Shown here: positions 46,376 through 54,852 of the stretch, in pieces
Position numbering within the stretch: the stretch's first letter is position 1
How the letters are laid out: each line of letters opens with the position of its first letter
Source: Amycolatopsis arida
GTDB taxonomy: Bacteria; Actinomycetota; Actinomycetes; Mycobacteriales; Pseudonocardiaceae
Direction of reading: 5' to 3'
Length of the DNA: 64,000 bases
Assembly: GCF_900115565.1 (NCBI RefSeq)
Contig: NZ_FOWW01000012.1
Location: 1 to 64,000, forward strand
Notes under the pieces: generated by a model
What the model was told of the DNA's origin: nothing
The model's database searches: none
Seen by the model: only the letters and a program-made list of their open reading frames with translations
Translations under genes and position numbers: made by a program

Positions 46376-46850
46376 GGCCGCGGGTAGGCTGACCAGCGTG
46401 TCCGCGCAGCTGGACTTCCACCCCGGACACCCGCGTGTAGACCAGTTCCACCACGCTCGCGGCCTCCCTGTCGTCTTGATCCGTTCGTTGATGACACCTC
46501 CGGCTACTGCCTGTCGTCAAACCCCGTCGTCAACCCGGAACGGAGCGCATTGGATCGAGCCGCGCGTTCTCCCATGCTCCCCGCGGTCCGATGGCCCCTC
46601 CAGAGCGGATGCCATCAAAGGATCCTTTGACGACACGGAGGACGGCCAGGGCGTCCCGGCTGGAGCCCATCACTCTTCGCGCACCCGGTAGTTATGTGTG
46701 CGAGGAGAATCGGACCGGATTCGCGGTAGCGGGCTGAGGGCTGCGTTCGGGTGCAGGCGTCCGTGCGTTCGTCTAACGGTGGTTTGCCGGAAGGGACCGC
46801 GGCGGTGCCGTACTTTCCCGTGAAGCCGTGCGAGCTCTCGCGCTTGGCAG
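46376..46850. other. No supported gene
   Basis: Apart from the 14-codon stub noted above, open frames are short and unrelated. Phrases such as LPEGTAAVPYFPVKPCE (about 46785-46835) may be a protein scrap but I do not recognise it. Confidence 0.35.
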
Positions 46851-47969
46851 TCAGGATGGCTGGACTTGGTCGAAGAGGGCGAGGGCTTCGGCGGGGTCCG
46901 GGCTCACGAGGCGTTCCAGACCGGCCGTCGTGATCTTCGCCCACCTGCCGGCCCGTGCCCACATCTGTTCCTCGCAGGCGCGGACGGCCTCGTCCAGATC
47001 TTCGGGGCCGTTGGCGATGGACTCGGCGAGTTCGGCGCCTTCCAGCATCGCGAGGTTCGCGCCCGCCCCCAATGGGGGCATCAGATGGGCGGCATCACCC
47101 AGTAGCGTCACCCCGAAGACATGGGTCCAGGTGTGGGACACGGGCAGGACGTAGAGGGGGCGGTGGACGAAAACGGTGCCGTGGCGGAGGAGGTCGAGGA
47201 CGGGAGCGGCCCAGCCGTCGAACAGAGCCAGCAGACTCGATCGCACGGCCTCGACGTCGGCCAGGTCCAGGTTCGTGTGCCAGTCCAGCGGCGCGCGGAA
47301 CTGGGCGTACACCTTGACGTGGCCGCCGCTGTTGCGCTGGGCGACGAGAGCTCGGTTCACGCCGTACACGGCCACGGAACCGTCGCCGATCAACCGGGCG
47401 AGGTCAGGGTGGCGGGTGTCGACGTCGTCGAGGGAGGTCTCGACCAAGGTGACGCCGGTGTAGTGCGGCGTCACCGACGAGACTGCCGGGCGGATCCGGG
47501 ACCAGGCGCCGTCCGCGCCGACTACGAGGTCGAACGTCTCCTGTCGCCCGTCCGCGAAATGGACCAGTACGCCATCCGGGGTCCCCGGCACCACCTGCGT
47601 CACGCCCCGACCCCACTGGACGTCGAGAGGGCCGAGCAGCAGGTCACGGAGTTGCCCGCGGTCGATCTCGGGATTGGCGCGGTCGTCTGGACGGGGTCGC
47701 CAGTCGCGCAGGACGGTCCCGTCCGCGTCCAGGATGCGCATGGTCTGCCCCTCGGGGCGAGACAGCGCCTGGAACTCCGCCAGCAGCCCCGCCTTGTCCA
47801 GCGCGAGCTGGCCCAGCCCTTCGTGCAGGTCCAGCGTGCCGCCCGGGGGGCGGGCGTCGCGGGCGGGATCGCGTTCAAGGACGGTGACGGGGTGACCATG
47901 ACGGTGCAGGACGCGGGCGAAGGTAAGGCCGGCGGGGCCGCTCCCGACCACAGCGATACGATGTCTCAT
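46851..47969 (-). CDS. FAD-dependent monooxygenase (TetX/PHBH-like)
   Basis: I start at MRHRIAVVG (47969), giving 372 residues. The FAD-binding GxGxxG is VVGSGPAGLTFARVLHRHG at residues 6-24; DLVVGADGAWSRIRP is the second nucleotide motif and VTLLGDAAHLMPPLGAGANL the third. It would hydroxylate an aromatic or polyketide-like compound with NAD(P)H. The promoter overlaps two CGATGCATCG palindromes in front of the divergent TetR gene. No good ribosome site is seen for this ATG; upstream ATG codons in the operator area are alternatives. Confidence 0.87.
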   Translation of the reverse strand: MRHRIAVVGSGPAGLTFARVLHRHGHPVTVLERDPARDARPPGGTLDLHEGLGQLALDKAGLLAEFQALSRPEGQTMRILDADGTVLRDWRPRPDDRANPEIDRGQLRDLLLGPLDVQWGRGVTQVVPGTPDGVLVHFADGRQETFDLVVGADGAWSRIRPAVSSVTPHYTGVTLVETSLDDVDTRHPDLARLIGDGSVAVYGVNRALVAQRNSGGHVKVYAQFRAPLDWHTNLDLADVEAVRSSLLALFDGWAAPVLDLLRHGTVFVHRPLYVLPVSHTWTHVFGVTLLGDAAHLMPPLGAGANLAMLEGAELAESIANGPEDLDEAVRACEEQMWARAGRWAKITTAGLERLVSPDPAEALALFDQVQPS

Positions 47970-47994
47970 GTCGATACACTGTATTTCCTCATTA

Positions 47995-48021
47995 CGATGC
48001 ATCGCAACAGTCGATGCATCG
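47995..48021. promoter_or_regulatory. Tandem palindromic operator CGATGCATCG x2
   Basis: CGATGCATCG at 47995-48004 and 48012-48021, embedded in a 17-bp direct repeat (CGATGCATCGCAACAG), lies between the monooxygenase and TetR starts. Two sites 17 bp apart are suited to two TetR dimers. Confidence 0.65.
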
Positions 48022-48039
48022 CAACAGTTCGGAGTGACC

Positions 48040-48732
48040 ATGACCGTGTGGGACCGGCCGGAGCCGCCGACTCGCCCCGTGCCGCTCGACCGGGAGCGGA
48101 TCGTCGCCGCCGCCATCGCGCTGGCCGACGAGGGCGGCCTTGCGGCGGTCTCGTTGCGCAAGGTCGCCGCCCGGCTGGAGGCCGGCCCGATGCGGCTGTA
48201 CGGATACATCTCCACCAAGGAGGAGCTGTTCGACCTCATGGTGGACGAGGTCCAGGCCGAGATCCTCCCCGAGGAGCAGCCCGGCGACTGGCGGGAGGCG
48301 CTGCGCGTCCTCGCCCACCGCACCAGGCAGGCCGCCCTCCGCCACGAATGGCTGGCCGACCTGCTCGGCGGCCGCCCGGCCCTGGGCCCGAACGGCCTCG
48401 CCGTGGCCGAGTCCACCCTGTCCGCCCTCGACGGCCTCGCCGACATCGACACCGTCATGCGCGCCGTGGAGACGGTCAGCGCCTACTTCACGGGCGCGAT
48501 CAGGCGCGAGATCACGAATCTGCGGGCCGAGCGCGCCACGGGCCTGTCCAAGCACGACTGGCAGCGCGCCCGCGGCCCGCACCTGACGAGAGTGCTGGCC
48601 ACGGGCCGCTTCCCGGCGCTGACCAAGGCCGTGTACGACGGCACGGACGTGGACGCCGAGGCATCCTTCACGACCGGCCTGGACTGGGTCCTCGACGCCG
48701 TGGCCGCCAAACTCACCCGGCCGCCGGCGTGA
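48040..48732 (+). CDS. TetR-family regulator divergent to monooxygenase
   Basis: The ATG at 48040 lies 5 nt after GGAG; 230 residues. The helix-turn-helix is at about 20-65 (RIVAAAIALADEGGLAAVSL, RKVAARLEAGPMRLYGYI). The C-terminal domain fits the TetR_C_1 type found with antibiotic-modifying genes. Likely represses the flavin monooxygenase until its ligand appears. Confidence 0.88.
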   Translation: MTVWDRPEPPTRPVPLDRERIVAAAIALADEGGLAAVSLRKVAARLEAGPMRLYGYISTKEELFDLMVDEVQAEILPEEQPGDWREALRVLAHRTRQAALRHEWLADLLGGRPALGPNGLAVAESTLSALDGLADIDTVMRAVETVSAYFTGAIRREITNLRAERATGLSKHDWQRARGPHLTRVLATGRFPALTKAVYDGTDVDAEASFTTGLDWVLDAVAAKLTRPPA

Positions 48733-48814
48733 CGCTCAGCTCCTGCCGAATGTAAGCGAGGCCGAGGGCCGTACTGCTCAACGGGCAGGACAGGGTCCTT
48801 CACAGAGGTGACGG

Positions 48815-49820
48815 TCAGGCGGCTGTGCTGAAGCCGGAGGCGGCCGGGTCCTGGTCGCGGAGCTGGGTGAAGTCGACGTCGAGTTTCGGGTCGTACGCCT
48901 CGGGCTGGATACCGAGTTCGTGGGTGGAGTACTCGCCGAACCGTTTGGTGTGCTCGGTCAGGTACGGCGAGATGTGGGTCAGGTCCTCCGGGTCGATCTC
49001 CCAGCCCTCCTCCAGGAGCTGGCGGACGATCTCCGCGATGTCCAGGGCGTTGTGGAAGATCACCGCGTTCGTGAGCAGGGCGTTGAACTTCATCGCCTAC
49101 TCCTGCTCGATGGGGTCGCTGTCGGCGAGGACAGCCGCTTGAGCAGCGTAGAGGAGGAGATGGCGCCTTCCCTGACGGAGACGGCGACCTTCATCAGGTG
49201 CCGGAACTGGGACTCGATCAGGTCCCAGTCGATGACGTTCTTGCCCGCCTCGCCGAACAGGGAGTCGATGTGGACGTACTCGGTCTGCTTGGACGGGCGG
49301 TAGAAGGTCAGGCCCTTTCGTTCCTGATCCTGGGCATGAGATCGAAGCCCACCAGGTGCGCCAAGGCGAGAACGGGCACGCTCTGGCCCTGGGTGTCGGT
49401 GTGCACGGTGGTCGGCTTGACCTCGCTGGTTTTCTTGAGGAGGCCCTCGATGATGTATGAGCGAGGCAGGCCAACAGCGCGACCCGCTTGACGACCGTGT
49501 AGTCCCGCAGTTCGGAGGCGTCCGCCGCATCCGCTTCCCCGGCGAGGTCGGTGACCTTCGGCGAGGCGACGCCGTCCACCCACATCGCGGTGTCGCCGAG
49601 CTCGTCCAGCCACTCCAGATGCGTGAACAGGCGCTTGAAGTGCGACCAGCTCGGGCCCTGGCGGTCTGTTTCAGCCGGTTGAACCGCGTCGTGCCGTCGC
49701 TGTCGCGCTCTTCCAGCAGCCGCAGCATCCCCGCCTGCTCGGCGAGGCTCATCCGGTCGTGGATGCCGCGGCAGATCGAGGCGTTCACCTCCGTGCGGAT
49801 CGTGGAGGTCATCGTGTCGG
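48815..49820 (-). mobile_element. Tn3-family transposase relic
   Basis: Segments in three frames: GIHDRMSLAEQAGMLRLLEE, LEWLDELGDTAMWVDGVASP, VKPTTVHTDTQGQSVPVLAL, GLTFYRPSKQTEYVHIDSLF and NALLTNAVIFHNALDIAEIV. They are in the right order for TnpA but with frameshifts and a large internal deletion; the intact protein is near 1000 residues. The left end (48815) is the true C-terminus. The 3' neighbour on the map is a lone CRISPR repeat starting at 49821. No resolvase or terminal 38-bp repeats were found. Confidence 0.7.
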
Positions 49821-49857
49821 GCAGCACCGGCCCTCCGGGGCCGGCGAGGATCGCAAC
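49821..49857 (+). CRISPR. Isolated CRISPR repeat
   Basis: A single 37-nt copy identical to the second repeat of array B. It begins exactly where the Tn3 relic ends and has no leader copy. The next 35 bp (49858-49892) might be a spacer, but no second repeat follows. 49858-50008 contains no gene. Confidence 0.6.
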
Positions 49858-50008
49858 CGGTCAGCCGCCGTGGGCAGGTGTACCACACCGGTCGAGCGAC
49901 AATGGGCGTTCGGTTGGCCGCCGCTACAAACGGTGGGTAGCAGCCGTAAAGTTGGTCGGGTGACGAGGTAGTTGGCGGTGGTGGGACGGCGTGCGGCACG
50001 GGCGTTTG

Positions 50009-50506
50009 TTAGAGGAACAGGAATCCGATCGCGAGGGCGGCGATGACGGTGCCGATCGTGATGGCGAGGGTGATCTCGGTGGTGGTGGCGCGGGCCTGGC
50101 GTCGAACCCAGAGGAAGAAGTAGACGGTGGCCGGAATGGACACGACCGCGCCGGTGACAGCACCGGGGGCGTAGTCGCCGAGCGTGATCCAGCTGGTCAG
50201 GTGGAACAGCGCGTTGACCGCGAACTGCCACTGGAAGGCGATGGCCATGACCACCCAGCCGCCGTGCCGGTCGGCGAGGAGCGCCTTCCAGGAGCAGAGC
50301 AGCACCAGCAGCATCAACGGGATGTGGTAGGTGGCGAACATGCCGGTGGTCTCGGGGCCGAAGTGCTTCGTTGCCCAGGAGGCGAATCCGGGCAGTTCTT
50401 CGAGGGTGTGCAGGACGTAGACCAGGTACGGGAGCAGGAACGGCGCGGCCCGAAGCCTGTGCATGGCCTGCGGATCCGTCGCCGTTGGGGTGAACTGGGT
50501 CGTCAT
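50009..50506 (-). CDS. HXXEE-domain membrane protein
   Basis: The ATG at 50506 lies 8 nt after AGGAGG; 165 residues. The family motif is LVYVLHTLEELPGFA (HxxEE) near residue 33, and four to five hydrophobic helices follow (YHIPLMLLVLLCSWKALLA, ITIGTVIAALAIGFLFL at the end). Function of the family is not established. The divergent TetR gene and a 14-bp palindrome between them suggest regulated expression. Confidence 0.8.
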   Translation of the reverse strand: MTTQFTPTATDPQAMHRLRAAPFLLPYLVYVLHTLEELPGFASWATKHFGPETTGMFATYHIPLMLLVLLCSWKALLADRHGGWVVMAIAFQWQFAVNALFHLTSWITLGDYAPGAVTGAVVSIPATVYFFLWVRRQARATTTEITLAITIGTVIAALAIGFLFL

Positions 50507-50547
50507 CCGGGATACCTCCTGGGGGTGTGTTCGTCCCAGGTAGAATA

Positions 50548-50561
50548 TGAGGAATTCCTCA
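50548..50561. promoter_or_regulatory. Perfect 14-bp palindrome, TetR operator
   Basis: TGAGGAATTCCTCA stands between the HXXEE gene (start 50506) and the TetR gene (start 50590), 29 bp before the latter. Size and position fit a TetR dimer site acting on both promoters. Confidence 0.65.
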
Positions 50562-50589
50562 CTTTTGGTACTCGCGTTCGGAGGCCCCG

Positions 50590-51198
50590 GTGTCCGTGTC
50601 GAAGTCGGTCTATCAGCCCAGGAAGACGCCCATCCAGCAGCGGGCACGGCGCACGCGGGAGCGGATCCTCGCCGGGGCGGCTCAGGTTTTCGCCGAGTAC
50701 GGGTACGCCTCCGGCACCACCGACCGGATCGCCGCAGCGGCCGGACTGTCAGTCGGGTCGCTGTATCAGTACTTCCCGAACAAGGACGCGATCCTGCTGG
50801 TGCTCGCGCGATCCCACCTCGATCAGACCGCGGAGGTGGTGCGGGAGACGTTGACCGAGCCCCGACCGGTGGAGGTATGGCTGCCGGCACTCACCGAGGC
50901 TGTGGTCGGCCTGCACGTCGAGAACCCGCGACTGCATCAGGTGCTGTTCGAGGAGGCGCCGCGACCGCCGGAGTTGCTGGCCCGGTTCCGGCAGGTCGAG
51001 CAGGAGGCGGTGGCCGCGGTCGCCGCGCTGCTCCGCACGGACACCGGGCTGCACGTCACGCGTCCGGATCAGGCCGCCCGGTTCGTCGTCGCCACCATCG
51101 AGTCACTGACCCACCGCTTCATGGGCCACAACCCGCAGCTCGCGACGAACGACCTGGTCGACCAGATCGTCTCGATGATCCTCAAGTACCTGCGGTAA
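50590..51198 (+). CDS. TetR-family regulator divergent to HXXEE gene
   Basis: The GTG at 50590 follows GGAGG by 5 nt; 202 residues. The HTH domain is at about 20-65 (RERILAGAAQVFAEYGYASG, GLSVGSLYQYFPNKDAILL). It has a ligand domain typical of AcrR-like proteins (LEEAPRPPELLARF type segment near 115-130). Confidence 0.88.
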   Translation: MSVSKSVYQPRKTPIQQRARRTRERILAGAAQVFAEYGYASGTTDRIAAAAGLSVGSLYQYFPNKDAILLVLARSHLDQTAEVVRETLTEPRPVEVWLPALTEAVVGLHVENPRLHQVLFEEAPRPPELLARFRQVEQEAVAAVAALLRTDTGLHVTRPDQAARFVVATIESLTHRFMGHNPQLATNDLVDQIVSMILKYLR

Positions 51199-51660
51199 GG
51201 AGACTTCGCTTCCTACGGACTTCGGTCGGTGCCGAGCCGCGTGTTGTATCTGTGGGCGCTTTACAGCTATTTCGGGGCTCCGACGAGCGGCTGCCCGACG
51301 CTGCGCTCACGATCGCAACCACATGGTGAACGGAATCACCCGCGCGTAACAACGAGTCACCCCAGAGTTGGATCATTCGGCGCGGACGAGCATTGCGCGG
51401 CGCCAGCAGGCTCGCCTGAGTCGTGACGAGGCTGCCAGCAGCGGACGGCGCACCGTCGACACCTGGCTTCCGATCCACGACTGGACCGAAGCCCAGGTAT
51501 CAACGCATCCGGGCGTCCGGTGTGCCATACCACCCGGCCTACGACCAGGGCATGACCCGACATATTGACCGGACTACGGCGCGACACACCCGTGTGTCGC
51601 GCCGAGTAACGCGGGGGCTCCCGATAGGAGTCGTGCACCCGAGTGGGAGGAGGTTGCTGC
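51199..51660. other. Intergenic, nothing recognised
   Basis: No frame with a recognisable domain and no strong hairpin seen. Confidence 0.4.
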
Positions 51661-52019
51661 ATGACTGTGGAGGTCGTCGCGGTTGGGTTGCCGCGGTGGG
51701 GACGTGTCGGTCCCGTAGCCGGTGCGGTCGTTCCGTTCGTGGTGCTGGACGTGCGCGCACGAACACGCCTGCGTTCGCTGCCCGATGCTGCGCGTAGAGC
51801 CTCGACAGCGGGATCGGCTAATCGAGATCGCCCGCAACCTCACCGACCGCATCGCCGAGGCCCACGCCAATGGCTGGCTCGGCGAAGTTCAAGGGCTTCA
51901 GGTCAGCCTGGAAGCGGCCCGGCAGAAACTCGCCTCGCTGGATCGATTGGCGCGCACCAAGACCAGCACCGGGGTGTGGTGAAGCTGGGCATGCCGGTGA
52001 TCCCCGGATACCCCTGATG
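51661..52019 (+). pseudogene. Recombinase C-terminal remnant
   Basis: AHEHACVRCPMLRVEPRQRD, ANGWLGEVQGLQVSLEAARQ and, one frame over, LGMPVIPGYP are the Cys-containing tail of transposon-type tyrosine recombinases. The upstream piece TVEVVAVGLPRWGRVGPVAG is in another frame. The catalytic core is not present. Confidence 0.5.
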
Positions 52020-52202
52020 GGGGGCCCAAGATACGACGGAAACCGGCAACCAGTGATCTCAAGTTGAACTTGCCGCAGGTGAGGTGCTGGGGCGGATCGG
52101 CGTCGGCTGCCCGACCAGGGACAGCGATGCGCAAACGCAGCCGGAGGCCCGATCTTGTGTCACCGTTCGCAGTGGACTTCTTCGCGTACCCGCTCAGATC
52201 GG

Positions 52203-52784
52203 TCAACGGCGCACCCGATAGCGCAGGTGAAGCACCCGGTTGCCCTGAATCACCACGTCAGGATCCTCCAACAGGTGCTGCGCGTCGACCGACCCGAAGT
52301 AGCGCTTGCCGGACCCGAACACGACGGGTATGACGTCCATGCGCACCTCGTCGACCAGGCCCGCGGCAAGCACCTGGCCACCGACGTCGCCGGCGGCGAC
52401 CTCGACCATGCGGTCACCCGCAAGTTCCTGCGCCTTGGCCACGGCTGCCTCGACGCCGTCGACGAAGTGAAACGGCGCCTCGGGGTCCCAGCCCTCGGGC
52501 TTCGGCCGGTGTGTCACGACGACCACATGGTCGGTCCCGCTCGGAGGCTTCCCGTCCCAGCCGTCCGTCATGTCGAAGACGTGGCGGCCGGCGATTGTCA
52601 CCCCGATCTGGTCCCAGTACGGCCGGGTGTAGTCGTAGGACGTCTGCGACACCTTCAGCTCGCCGCTCTCGTCCAACGGGACGTCACCGCTGGACAACCA
52701 GTCGAACAGTGGTCCGGGCTGGTCATTCTCGTCCGCGACGAAGCCGTCCACCGACACCGAGCTGTACATGACCACCTTGCCCAC
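52203..52784 (-). CDS. Dihydrofolate reductase-like protein (RibD C-terminal family)
   Basis: The GTG start follows AGAGGAGAG; 193 residues. KVVMYSSVSVDGFVADENDQ, VTIAGRHVFDMTDGWDGKPP and VEVAAGDVGGQVLAAGLVDE are family motifs, with PVVFGSGKRYF near the end. Intact; the third member of the family in this window and not closely alike to the one at 30125. It is convergent with nothing and lies just after the AraC gene on the same strand, 64 nt away. Confidence 0.88.
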   Translation of the reverse strand: MGKVVMYSSVSVDGFVADENDQPGPLFDWLSSGDVPLDESGELKVSQTSYDYTRPYWDQIGVTIAGRHVFDMTDGWDGKPPSGTDHVVVVTHRPKPEGWDPEAPFHFVDGVEAAVAKAQELAGDRMVEVAAGDVGGQVLAAGLVDEVRMDVIPVVFGSGKRYFGSVDAQHLLEDPDVVIQGNRVLHLRYRVRR

Positions 52785-52848
52785 GGGCTCTCCTCTGCTT
52801 GGGGTGCCCCCAAATTAGCGTGTCGTGAGCTGTCGCTCTTGTAAGAAA

Positions 52849-53694
52849 TCAATCGGCCGGCAGCGGCCAGCCGTCCAGCGCGTGGCCGGGATGTTCGCGG
52901 AGGAACCGCCGCCGGACTTCGACGTACCGGGTCGGCGTGAGCCCGGTGAACGCCCGGAACTCGTGGCCGAAGTGGGCCTGGTCGAAGTAGCCGGCGCCAC
53001 CGGCGAGGTCGCCCCAGTCGACCGGTCCGGCGGGGTTGATCGCGAACACGGTGGCGGCGAAGCGGTAGGTGCGAGCCAGCCGCTTCGGCGTGACGCCGAT
53101 AAGCTCCTTGAACCGCTGTGCCAGATGAGTGCTGCTGACACCGGCTGCCACCCTCAGGTCGCCGATCGCCACCGCCCCACTGGTCGCCGCGATGACGCTG
53201 CTCGTATGGCGGACCAGCCCCAGGCCGGCGGTCTCGCACAGCCGTCGCATCAGCTCCTCCTCAAGCAGCGTCAGCATCTCGTGCGGTCCGTCCGCCGTGG
53301 CCAGCCGGTCTCGCAGCTCAGCAATGGCGGGCCGGCCCCAAACCTGCTCTACCGTCACCGGCCGGTCACACAGCTCGGCCGCGGGCATCGGCAGGAACGG
53401 CGCCAGCCCCCACACCTTGAAGTGCACGCCGACGGACCGGGTCCGGAGTGGGTAGCCGAACTCCAAGGCGCGGGTGGGCACGGTGACCACGCAGCCGTCG
53501 GCGTACTCGGCCGTCTCGATGTCGGTGCCGGCACGGATGCGAAACGGCGCCCCGAGGTTGACGATAAGCCACGCCGACGGCGCCGGCGGCAGCGTCAGCC
53601 GGGCGTACGGCGGCGCACCCTCCAGGTAGTAAAGGTCGTCGATCAGCCCGTCCAGCGGCGGTCGCGGCACTCTGGACACGTACTCCACGCGCAC
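52849..53694 (-). CDS. AraC-family transcriptional regulator
   Basis: I start at the GTG at 53694 (MRVEYVSRVPRPPLDGLIDD), giving 281 residues; the frame is open further upstream and no ribosome site settles the start. The N-terminal half is a DUF6597-like sensing domain. The C-terminal double HTH is intact (about 170-260: SSTHLAQRFKELIGVTPKRL, GGAGYFDQAHFGHEFRAFTG). It precedes the DHFR-like gene on the same strand and could control it. Confidence 0.82.
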   Translation of the reverse strand: MRVEYVSRVPRPPLDGLIDDLYYLEGAPPYARLTLPPAPSAWLIVNLGAPFRIRAGTDIETAEYADGCVVTVPTRALEFGYPLRTRSVGVHFKVWGLAPFLPMPAAELCDRPVTVEQVWGRPAIAELRDRLATADGPHEMLTLLEEELMRRLCETAGLGLVRHTSSVIAATSGAVAIGDLRVAAGVSSTHLAQRFKELIGVTPKRLARTYRFAATVFAINPAGPVDWGDLAGGAGYFDQAHFGHEFRAFTGLTPTRYVEVRRRFLREHPGHALDGWPLPAD

Positions 53695-53828
53695 AGCATC
53701 GCCGACGCCCCGCCGGCATCGCGCGCCGGGATGGTCCAGCCGCGCTGCCGCCAGCATCCCGCCGGCGCCGATTCCGGACGAGCGCCCGGCCGCGGACATG
53801 TGCGTGGGATACGCGTGCTGCGTGAGAG

Positions 53829-54066
53829 ATGGAGGATTCTCGGCCCTCCAGTTCGCTCGTAGTCCAGTTAACCCTGTCGTGCTCCCTGTGCGTGCTCGCC
53901 AGCCGCGCGGATTTCGTGCGCGCCGCACAACTTCGCCCGGAGCTGGCCGCCGAGTACGCCGAGCTGGAAGCCGAGATCGGGCACCGGTTCCGCAACGACC
54001 TGTCCATGGCCGAGATCATCACCGCCGCCGAGCAAGCCGCAACCGCGGAACACCCGAGGAGACAGC
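53829..54066 (+). pseudogene. PAPS-reductase-like protein of an integrative element, C-terminal piece
   Basis: LSCSLCVLASRADFVRAAQL, RPELAAEYAELEAEIGHRFR and NDLSMAEIITAAEQA match the C-terminal part of PAPS-reductase-like proteins carried by actinomycete integrative elements. The nucleotide-binding N-terminus is missing, and the stop normally found after ITAAEQA is lost. Confidence 0.5.
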
Positions 54067-54067
54067 C

Positions 54068-54517
54068 ACGATCGAGCTCGGCCAGGGCCAACTGTGGTGG
54101 CCGAGGTTCGAACGCCAGTCGGACCGTTACGGCACCGTGTTCCTGCTCACTGGTCCGGATGCCGAGGACTACGTGTCGTTCGAGAACGCACCCGTCGGCC
54201 AACCGGGACGGCTCGTCGCCATCGTGGTCGAGACACGTCGCTCCGAGCACTGTGGCGACATCGCGCGGTCCCTCGTACCCGTCACGCCGAGGGTCGCCGA
54301 GGAGATCACGCTCGGCGCCGGCACGTTGTTCACCGACACCGATGCCGAGCTCGGCGTGCCCACCGCCGTCGGCCTCGCGCCGGACGACAACCGGGACACC
54401 GACTGGCTCGACCCACGCGCCTCGTACCGCTGCCACAACCAAACCGTGCGGCTCGAACTCCGCATCAGCAGCCACACCAACGGGCACGCACGCGACACCA
54501 GGCCACACGCAGCCTGA
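54068..54517 (+). CDS. Hypothetical integrative-element protein; normal start codon replaced by ACG
   Basis: The protein reads WWPRFERQSDRYGTVFLLTG, PDAEDYVSFENAPVGQPGRL, VAIVVETRRSEHCGDIARSL to a stop at 54517, about 149 residues, resembling uncharacterised proteins found in such elements. A GAGGAGA site (54056-54062) is followed at 5 nt by ACG where an ATG is expected. No other in-frame start has a ribosome site, so translation may be lost or very weak. Confidence 0.5.
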   Translation, partial: TIELGQGQLWWPRFERQSDRYGTVFLLTGPDAEDYVSFENAPVGQPGRLVAIVVETRRSEHCGDIARSLVPVTPRVAEEITLGAGTLFTDTDAELGVPTAVGLAPDDNRDTDWLDPRASYRCHNQTVRLELRISSHTNGHARDTRPHAA

Positions 54518-54642
54518 CAACCCGCAATCGGCCCCGACACGGGCATCGCCTCACCGTCATTCACCCACCTTCAGCGTCGCGCACGGCCTTCGCGTGCGTG
54601 CGTGCGCGACGCGACAACCCCATGGAGACAGAAGAAAGGATC

Positions 54643-54850
54643 ATGGCCGACGTCACCGTGCCGCCGATTCCGTTGTCGCTACAGCACCTCCCGACCGTGG
54701 GCGGATTGGTCGTGCCTGGATTACGCCTCGCACGGCCGACGGTCGCTACCTGTTCGGCTCGGTCGGTCGTGATCGGATGGGCCGCGCCTTGGTCAACCGG
54801 TGGTGTGGAGTGTGCGGTCGGCCGCTGGAGCACCGCGCCGTGCTGATGAT
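54643..54850 (+). pseudogene. Small integrative-element protein, frameshifted and truncated
   Basis: The ATG at 54643 follows GAAAGG. MADVTVPPIPLSLQHLPTVG, GLVVP in one frame; then a base is missing near 54717 and WITPRTADGRYLFGSVGRDR, CGVCGRPLEHRAVLMMREA follows in the next. The Cys-rich C-terminus of relatives (HPWCAAY type) is cut off where the integrase fragment begins. Confidence 0.5.
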
Positions 54851-54852
54851 GC

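Noticed and set aside
53366-54520. 384-codon minus-strand frame across the AraC promoter and the integrative-element genes
   Set aside because: It shares frame shadow with the AraC gene only in part and runs antisense through better-supported genes.
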